Assembly: GCA_037043455.1 (NCBI GenBank)
Contig: JAWPHD010000237.1
Coordinates: 186,001 to 250,000 of the forward strand
Length of the DNA: 64,000 nucleotides
Source of the DNA: Cyrtodaria siliqua
Taxonomy: Eukaryota > Mollusca > Bivalvia > Adapedonta > Hiatellidae
Direction of reading: 5' to 3'
This document shows positions 1-13,400 of this stretch, piece after piece. The notes under the pieces were generated by a model that saw only the letters and a program-made list of their open reading frames with translations, was not told the origin of the DNA and searched no databases. Numbering within the stretch: position 1 is the stretch's first letter; the number at the start of each line of letters is the position of its first letter. The translations under genes and the position numbers were made by a program.

Positions 1-74
1 GCATTGCAGTAACTGTACTATATTGTCATGTCAAAGAGATATAACAATTATTTATTTTAACGGGTTCTCATGCT

Positions 75-553
75 ATTTAAGTGTTTTCCCAACCCCCTTA
101 AGTAAGTGTTTCCCATCCCCTTTAAGTAAGTGGTTCCCATCCCATTTAAGTGTTTCCCACCCCCTTTAAGTTTTTCTCATCCCCTTTAAGTGTTTCTGAT
201 CCCATTGAAGTGTTTCCTATCCACATTAAATATGTGTTTCCCATCCTCTTTCAGCAAGTGTTTCTCATTCTCTTTAAGTGTTGTCCATCCTCTTTAAGTG
301 TTTCCCACCCCCTTTAAAAAGTGGTTTCCATCCTCCTTAAATCCCAACTGAAGTGTTTTTTCCCATCATCTTTAAGTCCCCTTTATAAATGTTTCCCATC
401 CCATTTAGGTAAGTGTGTCCTGTCCCATCGCATTTTCAAAGTGTTTCCCATCACCTGTACATCACCTTTAAGTAAGGGTTTTCCGTCCCCTTTAAGTGTT
501 TCCCATCCCTTCAGTTAAATAAGTGTTTCTGTCCCATTCAATTTAGTGTATTT
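75..553. repeat. Degenerate repeat of about 20 bp (CCTTTAAGTGTTTCCCATCC)
   Basis: About 24 imperfect copies of the phrase TTTAAGTGTTTCCCATCCCC cover the stretch, with frequent indels such as AAGTAAGTG. No gene. It lies in the LRRC59 intron or 3' part left of exon 4. Confidence 0.85.
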
Positions 554-880
554 CTTACATGATAAATCCCAGACATACCTGTTACATTTGTTGTATGATT
601 ATAACAGTCATAAACAACTTGCCCCTCAATGTCCACGCAAGTTGTAAGTAATATAAGTACTACTATAAGACAGTATTGAGCATAATTATCATGTTATTAT
701 TCAGCCTGCGGATATCTTGGCACATACACACAAACTTAGTAAACATGCAATCATGCATATTAGTTTTTAAAGCAAAGAATGTTACAAAATTTCCCCTAAG
801 AGTCAAAACGAGCTATCAGACTATCTAATGTATGCACTTGTCGCCTTTTAGAACTAACGGGGTGGACTGATCATTTATTA

Positions 881-1262
881 TGTGATGTGTGGCATTCATA
901 CAATGAAGGACTAGACTAGTCATCCGATGTGATGTGTGGCATTCATACAATGAAGGACTAGACTAGTCATACGATGTGATGTGTGGCATTCATACAATGA
1001 AGGACTAGACTAGTCATCCGATGTGATGTGTGGCTTCATACAATGAACGGACTAGACTAGTCATCCGATGTGACGTGTGGCATTCATACAGTGAAGGACT
1101 AGACTAGTCATCCGATGTGATGTGTGGCATTCATACAATGAACGGACTAGACTAGTCATCCGATGTGATGTGTGGCATTCGTACAATGAAGGACTAGATT
1201 AGTCACCCAATGTGATGTGTGGCATTCATACAATGAACGGACTAGACTAGTCACCCGATGAT
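881..1262. repeat. 47-bp tandem repeat, 8 copies
   Basis: Eight copies of a unit with TGTGATGTGTGGCATTCATA and GACTAGACTAGTCATCCGA; spacing is 47 bases. Each unit carries the palindrome GACTAGACTAGTC-like core. It ends about 100 bases from LRRC59 exon 4. Confidence 0.92.
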
Positions 1263-1359
1263 TCTCCAAGAAGTGGAGAAATTAACTCTACAAGAACAGA
1301 ATAGCTGCTTTACATGTGACAAGTACCATGGAGTGAAACTTTAGCACAAATAAACTTAC

Positions 1360-1432
1360 TTTTTTGTTCTTCAAGTTCTTTTTGTCTCTTTTTTGCAAAA
1401 CGTCCGTGCACAATTCTCATATGAGTGACAAT
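1360..1432 (-). CDS. LRRC59: LRRC59 coding exon 4 (start of coiled coil)
   Basis: The 73-base exon encodes [20 protein letters not shown] followed by EEQK plus one base. Acceptor ATTTCAG precedes it and donor GTAAGT follows. It aligns residue for residue with the human stretch after the cysteine cap (H and M at the same spacing, then a K/R/E-rich helix), which justifies skipping the 15.2-kb intron. I see no further LRRC59 exon in 1-1353. Confidence 0.85.
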
Positions 1433-4400
1433 CTGAAATGTACGTCAAACAAGACCTGAAACACAATGTCACCTTCAGTGTTATGCCTCTTTTAACACAC
1501 AAACTAAAATAAAAATATTACTTTTTTGTCATTTAATGACCAAGCTTTTTGACTTTGGTAGGGTCGACCATAAAACATTGTTGGTTTGCTGTTTCCCTAC
1601 CTACCCACGAAAAAGGGCCCTACTTTTTTATTGCAATTCTTTAACAATACACATTTTTTAATTGCGGTCTTCAATATATTTTTCTTGAATTTCTTAAGGT
1701 GTTTACTACATGTCCTTGGCAACAAAAAAAAAATCACCTACCTTCCAACCCAATTATGAAATCCTGGGTCGGGAAACAGCAAACAAATACTTGTTTAAGG
1801 ATGGCCTAGGCGTGTAAATTATTATATTTTATATTCTATAAACTTAATAGTTTGTTTTCTATTGCTAATATCTGCCATCTGCTTTCAATACTGAATGCAA
1901 TATACATGAATATAATAGTTATGATTGCAATATATATATATAATAGTAATGGTTGCAATATATATATAATAGTAATGGTTGCAATATATATATAATAGTA
2001 ATGGTTGCAATATATCATCGTTATCATCTGGTCTATTCTTGTACCATCAAAAACATGATTTTCTTTTGAGAATAAAGTTTTTCTTGGCACCAGCAGTTAG
2101 AAAACACGGTGTATGAAAGAGAAAAGGGCAAACAAATAACATTTAATTTTAGGCCTAGAAGGAACATCAGTTTCTACTTTTATCTGAAAGACCGGTGAAG
2201 TGGAAGCTGTAACTAAAGCCCCCAGTTCACATATTCATAACATGGCATGCATGCTCAAGACTGTTTTGCCTGTCTTTCCAGCAGCCTGTACAACGCCCTG
2301 TCCCCATCCAAATCTCTTCTAAAGTCATGCAGATTTTCCCATTTCTTAAACTATACTCTTGAAATTTCATTCCCCGTTATGGATTAACACCCCCCTCACC
2401 CCCACCCCACCCCACACCCCTCCCCAACTTAGGGCAAAAGGCCCCTACCCTAAAACTGGTAAAAATAAAACTGATGCTATAACCCTTGTGCTATTAGCAA
2501 AGAGGTCTGAAAGGGCCTGTAGACCCGAGGTATGTCTCAACTGCAGTGTACCAGTTACCTGGGCCATCAATAAAAAATTGTTTGTTTGCTGTGCTCCTAC
2601 CCAGAATTTTGAGGGTGGGTAGGTAGGTAGGGATTTTTCTTTTTTTCTTTCTTTTTTTTTTTACATCAAAAGCTTATCCAATCTACAACACTAGTATGAT
2701 GTTAGGGCATAGGTTATTAAAACTAAACACAAGGACTTGCACATAATTATTTTATTCATGTGTATAGGTAGGAAAAAGTTTTATTTTTAGATAATTTTTT
2801 ATATATATATTGTTCGCATATATTATGCCATTTTTGTACTAAGGCAACTTTTTGATATTGCAATCCAGATTAGATGCTTAACAACTCTGGCTAATAAAAT
2901 AATCATTTGAATAAAAAAATAAAAATAAAAAAAAAAAAAATTATTTAAAATTTTTTTTTTGGCCCGAGGTCATTACATTTTTTTGAGTCGCGGCCGAATC
3001 GGGTGAGTCGGTCGGACCACGGCAAACAAACATATTTTTATTGATGGCCCTGGGAACGCATGTTTATACATATAATCTCTTCTTTTCTTAAATGTAATTG
3101 AGGTTTGATTGTTAGCAAATTATGTAACAAGTATTGCAGCAGACCATGCACAACCGTCTTCACGAAGAGTAGGCAATCATAGGGTGCGGCCAACTAAACA
3201 CCTACAGTGTTCTCCCCAGGAATTTGTCAAGGCATGTCACTTTTATCATAGAAAAAATGCTTCTGAGTGTAACCTTATTCCTGACCCCTATATGTATGGG
3301 TAGTTTGTTAGAGAGACACTTGCTTTATATAAGAAATAGGCTAGTGATTCCATATATTGTGTTTTTTACTTATTTAAGCCAAACAAAGATGAAATAATTA
3401 AAATGTGTTACATGTCTTTTTGAAATTAAGGCATGTTGCAAAAGCATTTTGGCTCTGAAGGCATGTTAAATGTGACATGCCTTAATAGCCTGTGGAGATC
3501 ACTGACATATAATTTATTTCCAGTTACATTTATTTGGATTAGAAAATTTGAAATAATATTTGCACAACAGCTAAGATAGTTATGCATATACTGAAAGGAA
3601 AAAGAAACACGACACAAGAATTTCCGCTATATATTGTATATACTGCACACTTAATTCCATATACCGGTATATTCCAAGAAAAAAAAAGAAGCTGCAGTTA
3701 GTTAGAGAAAGGACATAACTGTGATGTTGTAGACGTTTTAATCACAGTACACGTTGTAACAAGGAAATTCATAAATGTTAACATTTCTCTTTGAAAATTG
3801 AGCCATTTCAGTACTGTATTTAACATAAAGAATTTGCAAAATTTTGCATCCTAAGTTTGCTCACATGCTTGAGCCAAACATGTACTCTGTCAATAATGAA
3901 ACTTTGCAGGAATATTATTTGCTGTGTTACGTGTTGATTTAGTCTTTTTTCCGAAAGGAAAGGTCTAACGTATACGTAGCCATGTACCATTCGATTAACA
4001 GCAGCATATTGTACATACAATATATAGCGGAAATTCCCATGTCGCGGTTCTTTTTCCTTTCAGTATATAAATATCACATTCACGAGAGGGTGATAGTAAG
4101 AATGTTCACCCTGAGGATATGTTTATTGCCCGAGGTGAAGCCGAAATTGATAACCATTATCTGAAGGCAAAGCCGAGGGTGATAACCATTATCTGAAGGC
4201 AAAGCCGAGGGTGATAATCATTATCCGAAGGGGAAGCCGAGGGTGATAACCATTATCTGAAGGCAAAGCCGAGGTTGATAATTATTATCCGATGACGAAG
4301 CCGAGGGTGATAATCATTATCCGAAGGCAAAGCCGATGTTGATAATCATTATCCGAAGTCGAAGTTGATAATCATTATCTGAAGGCAAAGCCGAGGGTGA

Positions 4401-7400
4401 TAATCAATATACGAAGGGTGAACATTCTTATCATCACCTTCTCATGAATGTGATATTTATTTCATTATACCGAAATTTCCTCGGGCCAAAAATAAGGTTC
4501 ATTTTCAGTACAGAGTTCAATTTTATAGTTTTTTCTTTTTGTCAAAAGCAACTTTGAAAGTCATATCACTGAATTGGAAATAATTTAACTAAGAAAATGA
4601 GTGGCAGTTTATTGAAATCAGTAAAGTACTTTTGGAGTTAAAAAAATAGCAATTTCACTATACTGAGCCGATGACGACTCAACGAAAGTTCTCACACCAA
4701 CGCGCATCGTAGTTGCACCTGCAATAATCTTTTTACTATCACTCTGCGATTTTCTATCAACCTGCAATTTCATCCTCTCGTCAGATAGTAAGAAATTGCA
4801 CATTGTTGTCTATGGGGATTTACCGTCAGATAGTAAGAAATTGCACATTGTTGTATATGGGGATTTAGCGGGCATTTTATGTGAGGTATAATAAATTTAA
4901 GTATACAACTGCATGGTGAGTCATCTCATGACCTTATATTTAAAACATAGTAGAAGTATTACAAGGTTGATATGTATTTAGTATGTACATTCAAATAAGA
5001 ACTGATGTTGCATGATGATCATACGTGATGAATTATACATCCCCTGCGACTTATACCAAAATATGTATTTCACTCCTATGAGCATACATGGGTGATTTCA
5101 AAAATAATGAAGCATAAGTGTAATTTTTTGGTAAAATTTCAAATTACAGATGGGATTATAATTTTTAGTGCAATAGTTAGCCAATATGTTCAAGTTTATG
5201 TCATGAATACGGCCAATGGATAAGTTAACATGTTACAATAAAAATCTAAGTGTTTATATGAATTTTAATGAACTTTTTTGAAATAAATAACCAAATTGTG
5301 ATTCACAAATTATCTCAACAATAATCATAATACTGTTTTTGCAGCATGTACATATAAAGTAACATGTTCAACAATTTTTTTTTAGTAAAAATATGTTCTG
5401 TAGTCCAAAATACAATTGAAAAATATAGGTTTTTATGCTTTTAAGTCCCATTATTTTATAAACACACACCTTAATGTCATTTTTATGCACCATTATCTTA
5501 AACTTTTGAAGAGTAAACTTTATGTTTTGCATAATTTAGGACATACTCGAGATATTTGCAAAGTTTCATAAGTGTAAATTAAAATTTGCCAAAAATATGA
5601 ATACTTAAAAAAAGCCACATTGTCTTGCTTTTTTGTACACTTGGGACAATGCCTTGCATTATTAAAAATCAACATACATTTCTGATCTTAAAACAGAGTC
5701 TACTGGCTACAAAGTTAAGAACTTTTAAAATTTGCCCCATGACCTATGTGTTAAACAGGAATTTTATTTGTAATATTCTGTTTTAAGATTTAATAATTAA
5801 AGATTACAATTAATGTTTGCAGGTTTAGACCGTTCTATCTCAAATCATTTGGAGGGAAATGAACAATGAATGTAAATACAGCATCAAAATAAAACTTTAA
5901 ACAATGATTCACTCATTTTCTTGGTTTCAATGATCCATGAATGCCCTTAAAGAGCTTAAAATTTCTTCATTTTTTTTGTTTTAAACATTAACCATAATTC
6001 TGTACACTTGGGACAATTTACTAATATCATCAATTTGTTTATTTTAATGTGTAAATCAGTGTTCCTGTAGGAACATATGTAAATATAAACACTTATAATG
6101 TTATTTCACTATAAAATTCCATACAATATAGAAAAATTAAATATTGCAAAGTGATTTCTTATTATTCTGAAAACAAGAGATCTTATCAGAATAAAGTAAT
6201 GATTGAATAATATCTTAGCATTAAGACAATATATTGTGGAATAATAAATCTTTGCTTTTGTTCTGGTAGACTCCCAAAAACTTACAATAAATATATTGAT
6301 ACCTCATAAATAAGAGTTAAGTTATAGCATTTGATAAAAGATTTATAAATGTGTACACTTGGGACAAAACTATTGACCTAATTAAACTTTCTAAATTATC
6401 AAATGAATTACCAAGATTAACTTTCCGTAGGAATACCTATATTATTGTTATATTATTCAAACACTGAAAACAATTTACTTTAACAAACATCTATACAATT
6501 CAACTGATTATACATAACTTAACTCCCAACAAATGAAGTCATGTTAAATGCTTAAACATAATGGTCTGAAGTATTATATCCCAAGCCAGAACACAATTAT
6601 TTAACTCATACCTGAACTCAGACACTTGTTCTTGTACCTCTGTACATGCAACAAAAGTGTACCAATACATTTATGTACAGTGAAACAAGTGTACATATGT
6701 ATGTACATTAAAACAAGCGTACTTTTCTACATTCAATGTACAGCCAAACAAATGTATCTCTGACCTGTACATGCAAACAAGTGTTGCCGTACCTTTCTAC
6801 TTTCAAATAAGCTTACCTCTGTGCCTCTGTACATGCAAACAAGTGTACCTCCATACATCTTTACAGCAAAACAGCTGCACATATGTACATGCAAACAAGT
6901 TTACCTCTCTGTATCCAAACAGATGTATCTCTGTAAATCCAAAAAGGTGTACCTCTGTACATCTTAACGAGTGTACCACTGTACACCCAAACATTTAGTG
7001 TACCTTTGTACATTCAAACAAGTGTACCTTTATACCTCTGTACATCCTTACAAATGTACCTCTTATATACATCCATACATGTGTAACTCTGTACATCCAA
7101 CCAAATCTACATCTGTACATCTTAACATGTATCTGTCATCTATAAATCCAAACAAGTGTACCTATGCTCACATGTAGAAAAAAAGTGTAAATCTATATCT
7201 CTGTATATATCTTAACAAATGAACCTCTGTCCATCTGTACAGCCAAACAAGTGTACATAACAATGTACCTCTGGTACATGCAAACAAATGTACCTCTGGC
7301 ACATGCAAACAATTGTATCTCGGTACATTTGTACAGCCAAACAAGTGTACATAATAATGTACATCTGATACATGCAAAGAAATGTACCTCTACATCTGTA

Positions 7401-10400
7401 CAGCCAAACAAGTGTACTTCAGTACATCTGGTTTATAAATGCAAACAATGGTGCCTCTGTACATGAAAACAATGGTACCTCTTTACATCTAGACAAGAAC
7501 TAGCACCTCTATACAGCTGTACCTCTGTATATCAGTGAACATGAGTACATCCAAACAAATGCACCTTTGCACATATACCTCTGTACATCCAAGCAAGTAT
7601 TCCTCTGTACATACAAACAACTGAATCTCTGTATATTCAAACAGAGGTACACCTTTTTTGGATGTAAAAAGGTGTACCTCTGTACATCCAAGCCAGTTTA
7701 TCTCTGTACCTAGACTGTACATCCAAACAAGTGTACCGGTACCTCAATTAATCTTCATTTGATATAATGGTCTCTGGCCTTCTAAAAAAAGGCCTTGAAT
7801 ATGTGTTTTGAGTTGGAGTCACAACAGTTTTACTTCTTAAAGTGCCCTCAAAGGGAACTTTAAGGACCAGAGTTGCCATCTTTAATGTATCAAATCATTT
7901 CCTGAAAACTTATTTGACATTTATCAAGTGTAATGAGCAAAACCAGTTTTTTATGTCCCAAGTGTACAATAACAATAGTTATATTTATGTGCAGTGTAAA
8001 ATACTCATAGAAGCATTATCTATTAAACCTTATACAGCATATGTCAAGTAGAAGAATGTTGCCTTACTATGGAACAGAGAAAGAACAAATATAATTAACA
8101 ACAAAAATATATGATTTTACCTTTTTTTCTTGTAGGTTAATTTGGAATATTTACAAAATATCATGTTATTTTACCATTAGAACACTTCTCCAGACTATTT
8201 TCTATGGAAATTACACCTTTCTGCTTGCTGCCTTGTAATAGAATGAATTGTGGTATAATTTTCTTGGAACTGACACCTCTCAATCAAAATTGTCAAATTT
8301 CATGTACACTTGGGACAACACAAATATGCCAGAATTATTTTTACATGCTATCTTACCATCACAATGTTGTCATAGCTGATGCCTATTGGACATGTTCTTA
8401 CTAAAAAAGTGCTTAGAGATTGAAAAGGCATGTGGACTTTAAAAATATCCATCATTTATGCTAAATTGTACACTTGGGACAGTTTTTGACTGGTTATTGT
8501 ATATGGCTGTCAACAAGTTCAATGAACAAGATAATGTATAGAAATGTAGAAAAACTTAAAGAATACATATTTATGTGCTGAAATAGAAAACTTTTATTCA
8601 CCTCATTATCAACACCTTTTCTACCAGCACCTCAGTATACCAATTCTGGTGAAAAAGTGTGTGCAAAAAGTCTTAGTACACTTCAACTTCAAACTCTTAT
8701 GGAAAAATAAAACATGTTTGGAGACGGGTTACATGTTATGTAACCGATAGTGAATATGCCATGCTACTGTATAAAAAATACCATTTGCTGATATGTCAGC
8801 TGGTTGCATAGTTATTCAAAACTAAAAATGGTGTTTTAGTTGAAATGTCACGCAAAACAGTACACTTGGGACACTTTTTGACATGTTTTTACAACATAAC
8901 TTTTTAAAGAAGCAAGCTAATGTGATGAAACTTTGCATGAGAATCAACTACCACTAAACACATCTCCAGGACTTAAAAACTTAGTAATTTAGCTTTCTGG
9001 TAAATAGATATTGGAATGTTAATAAAAAGCTTCATTATTTTTGAAATCACCCACATGTGATATATCTCACTCTGTGAGACCAAAACTCACAGAATTGTCT
9101 GAATTGTCATGTTAAAAATCTGTGAGATTTGTACATCTCACTGAACAAATTGAGAAACTAAAACAAATTTAAAAGCTCTTCAATTAAATGTTCCTATTTT
9201 ATCATTGATGCTTTTTAAAAAGCTTAATGTACGCAAATATTTGATAAAACATACGTATACCTTATTTTTATAGAATCTCCCAGATTTTGGACAAACTCCC
9301 TTAAAAAATTCTTAAATCTCCCAGATTAAGGCTTCAAAAGTATCACATGTCTGCCTACAAGTTGTTGAGGATAAAGCTGGGGGAAAATGTGACCTTGTAT
9401 AGATAAAAAGAACAAGGACGAATTCACTTAATGGTTGACCACTGCTATAGTTTATCTATAGCTGTAGTCTCTAGGTATTTGTCAGTCTATTTTGATGACT
9501 AGGTTTGTGCTAGAAACTACAGATAAACTATTTACATGTTAAACATAAACAAATTTAAATATGCATTAAATTATGGTATATTTGTCATGCAAGCAGTGTC
9601 CATTAATTTTCTCCTCTTAACAACCTTTTGAAATGGAAAAGCTATTACTGACGCAAAACCTGTCCATATTAATGTAGCACACCCATTGCATCACAGGAAG
9701 TGTCGGCCTGGGGTTTGTATATACATGTATATAACCATATGGTAGTCAGTAAATAATTTTTTTGTTGCTTTTTGTAAAAAAAAAAAGGCATTTTCACTAA
9801 TTTAAATTTAAATTTTTGGTTTATATCACACTGTTGATCTATTTGTTACATTTTTCAAGCATTGTCATGTTAAAATTGTGAGTTTTTTAATTTGCTTTGC
9901 TTAAAATATGGAAATGAGTGTAAGAATAAAATATTTTGGCATCTCAGTGTTTATGTTTTTAAAGGGAGTATTGATTCATGAGACAAATTCTTTCTTAGAA
10001 GATATATGACCCCCACTTTTCTGTGGATTTTTTGGTCGACATATGGGCCATTTGTGATGAGAATATAAGTTATTTCTTTTTAAATTTGGCCTAGATATGA
10101 CTGACAACATGGCATTTAAATTTTAATACATATAAAACTCAGTGCAACAATCAATGGGCGTGTTACACCGTAACCTTTTGTAATGGAGATTCCAGAAATG
10201 GCTTGACTTACATGTATATTTCACCCCACAACCACCCACCCCTTACCCACAAAACAAACAACATTCCTCTAACCAAAAGAGTCACCTTTCCAAACCACTC
10301 CAAAACATCCTATATGTTGACCTTCTACCACAAGTTGTTTTGTCGAGGCATGTTAAAACAGTTATAACTCTCAAGCCCCAGGCACCAAAAAAGATAAGAT

Positions 10401-13400
10401 CTTGCAAATATTTAAATTCTTTCAAAGTAGATGACAATCACCCAACTCCATCAAGATCAATACAGGTTATCCGTCTATAATTAAGGAAAGTAGCTACGCC
10501 CTAAATTTAGTAATTTTCACATACCACAAAATAAATAAATGAGAAATGAAGCATTTGAGATTTATGACATGTTTTGAGTGTAATACCTATCAAGTGTAAC
10601 TTTATTCCAACACCAATCAAAATATCAGCAAACTTTTAAAGAATTTCCTTCCACGTTTGCACCAATAAACTAGATCATATACTGTATGCCAACCAACAGT
10701 TCACAGATTTCTATCCACACAAGTTGTTTAACTTTTTGTAGTACATAGAAGTTAACCTTGATATGAACCCTTATCTTACCCACTCACCTATCATGTGTAT
10801 CCTTTTATAAGATTATTATAATATTATATGGCTTACCCAAGTTGACTGATTAATCCACAATGTGTGCAAATTGTCCAGAGACTGTGACCAGAATACAGGT
10901 CTCTTCAATGGTTATACAAATATGCACAATGCATTATGCACAACGCATTAGCCACTATCGTCAAAGCAAAGTTGGATTGTGTAAACTTCACACGTGTTTA
11001 AACATTTCAACGTTGAAGCACATGTTGCATTATTCCCTACCGATGCTCAACAAGCATGAACAAATATATTAAAATGAGCCAGTAGGAATTTTCATAAAAT
11101 GTATATATAATAGAAACAGTGTCATATAGCTAGGTCTGTCAGATAAATGTTTAACATATTTAACATTTTACCTTTAAAGGGACACATGGCAATCTTAAAA
11201 TGTTTATCAAGCATTTAAATTAGCATCTTAATGTATTAATCCAGTATCATTTTGGTTTTAAGCCTGCTTGCATATAATTAAAATACAATTTTGAGTTTTC
11301 CTTTTCCTTTGTTATTCTGCACATCACTGGTGCAATAAAGTCAACAGTTACTGCTTGTAATACGCAAAAACAATTTGCTTTGAACTATTCTAATAATTTA
11401 TTATTTATGATTTCAAAAAAGTTATTTAGAAAAGTGAGTTTTAAAGAAATCAAGATTACCGTGTGTACCTTCAACATGTTACCTTTAAAGGGACACACAA
11501 CAACCTTGAGGTCTGTTTTACACATTCGGGAATGACATGATCTCTTAAAACTGGTAACAGTGTGCGTAAAATAAGAATGTCAATAGTTGTAGGTATTGGA
11601 GTCTTCAGTTACAAAAAGAACTTCTATCGGGTTTAATATTTTTACTCAAACACTTTACACCGTGGACAGATTCATACTTTCAAACTTATTTTAGGAGAAC
11701 AGTGCTCGAATGTACCTTTTTTTCAACTGTTTTTTTTTTGCCAGTTGACAAGAGGCCCAAGAGGGCCTGTGGACGCTCTACTGGCTCAAGATAAAGTTTA
11801 TGTATAAGGGGCCATAAGTCTTTCAAAAATCATTCAACTGGAACATGGTGATGATATACGCAACTAGGCTTGGTACTGATCATCCCTGCAAAGTTTCGTT
11901 GAAATCCAGCCAGAGGTTCAGGAGAACTAGTCTATACAATGTTAGTGTATTTAAACCTTTAAGGGCTCATTATGAGTCATAACTCTGTCAAAATTCATTC
12001 AACCAGAACATGGCAATGACAGGTGCAACTAGGCTTAGTACTGATCATCCCCACCAAGATTCGGTGAAATCTGGCAAAGAGTTCAGAAGACTAATCTGGA
12101 CAAAGTTTGTGTATTAAAACATTTAAAGGGCCATAACTCTGCCAAAAATCATTCAACCGAAATATGGCGATGATATGCACAACTAGACTTGATACTGATC
12201 ATCCTTGTCAAGTTTCGTCTATATCCAGCCAGGGGTTCAGGAGAACTACCCCGGAAAAAAATTGTGGTATCAAAATCCTTTAAAGGGCCATAACTCTGCC
12301 AAATATCTGTAAACCGGAATGCGACGATGACATGCACAACTAGGCTTGGTGCTGATCATCCCTGCAAAGTTTCATTGAAATCTGGCGAGGGGTTCAGGAG
12401 AAGTAGATCAGACAAAGTTTGTGTATTAAAACCTTTAAAGGGCCATAATTCTGCCAAAAATCATTCCACCGGAACACGGCGATGATTTGCACAACTAAAC
12501 ATGAAATTGATCATCACTAAAAAGTTTTGTTCAATCCGGCCAGGGGTTCAGGAGAACTAGTCAGAACAAAGTTTGTGTATTGAAACCTTTAAAGGGCTAT
12601 AACTCCGCCAAACTTATTCAACTGGAACACGGTGACTATGTACAACTAGGCTTGGTACTGATCATCCCTGCAAAGTTTCAATGAAATCCGACCAAATGAA
12701 GACACTTTCGTCTTAATGAGGCCAAGATATAGCATATTTCAGAAAATCAAGGGCCATGACTCCGATATAAATGGTCCAATCTGGATGTTTTTCGAACTTG
12801 TCCGAGCTGTCATTGATATTAACATATCTGGTAAAGTTTCGTAAAGATCGCATGAAAAAATGAAGGCCCTATCATAGTAACAAGGCAAAATATAGCATTT
12901 TTAACTAAATCAAGGGCCATAACTCCGCTGTTACTGGTCCGATAAGGCTGGTTTTCGAACTTGTCCAAGCTTTCATTGATATAAACAATCTGGTAAAGAT
13001 CGGATAAAAAATGAAGGCCCTATCGTCTTAACGAGCCAACATACAGCATTTTTGACTAAATCAAGGGCCATAACTCAGCTGTTACTGGTCCGATCTGGCT
13101 GGTTTTCGAACTTGTCCGAGCTTTCATTGATATTAACGACCTGGTAAAGATCGGATGAAAAATAAAGGCCCTATTGTCTTAACGAGACAAAAGTTAACGA
13201 CAGACGGACGACAAACAACTCGGCATCCCATAAGCTTTGCTGGCCTTCAACCAGTAGAGCTAAAAATTACTGGCAAAATGCCAGTAAAACAGCTTAAATT
13301 TGAGCCTTGGAGAACATAAAGATGCCATACATGTGTCTCTTAAAAAACATACAAAAACAATTAACAGTTATAGACTACAAATTCTTCAGTAGTTTAAATG

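Noticed and set aside
6771..7722. Cysteine-rich frames on both strands
   Set aside because: Overlapping frames in both orientations over a degenerate 24-bp minisatellite.
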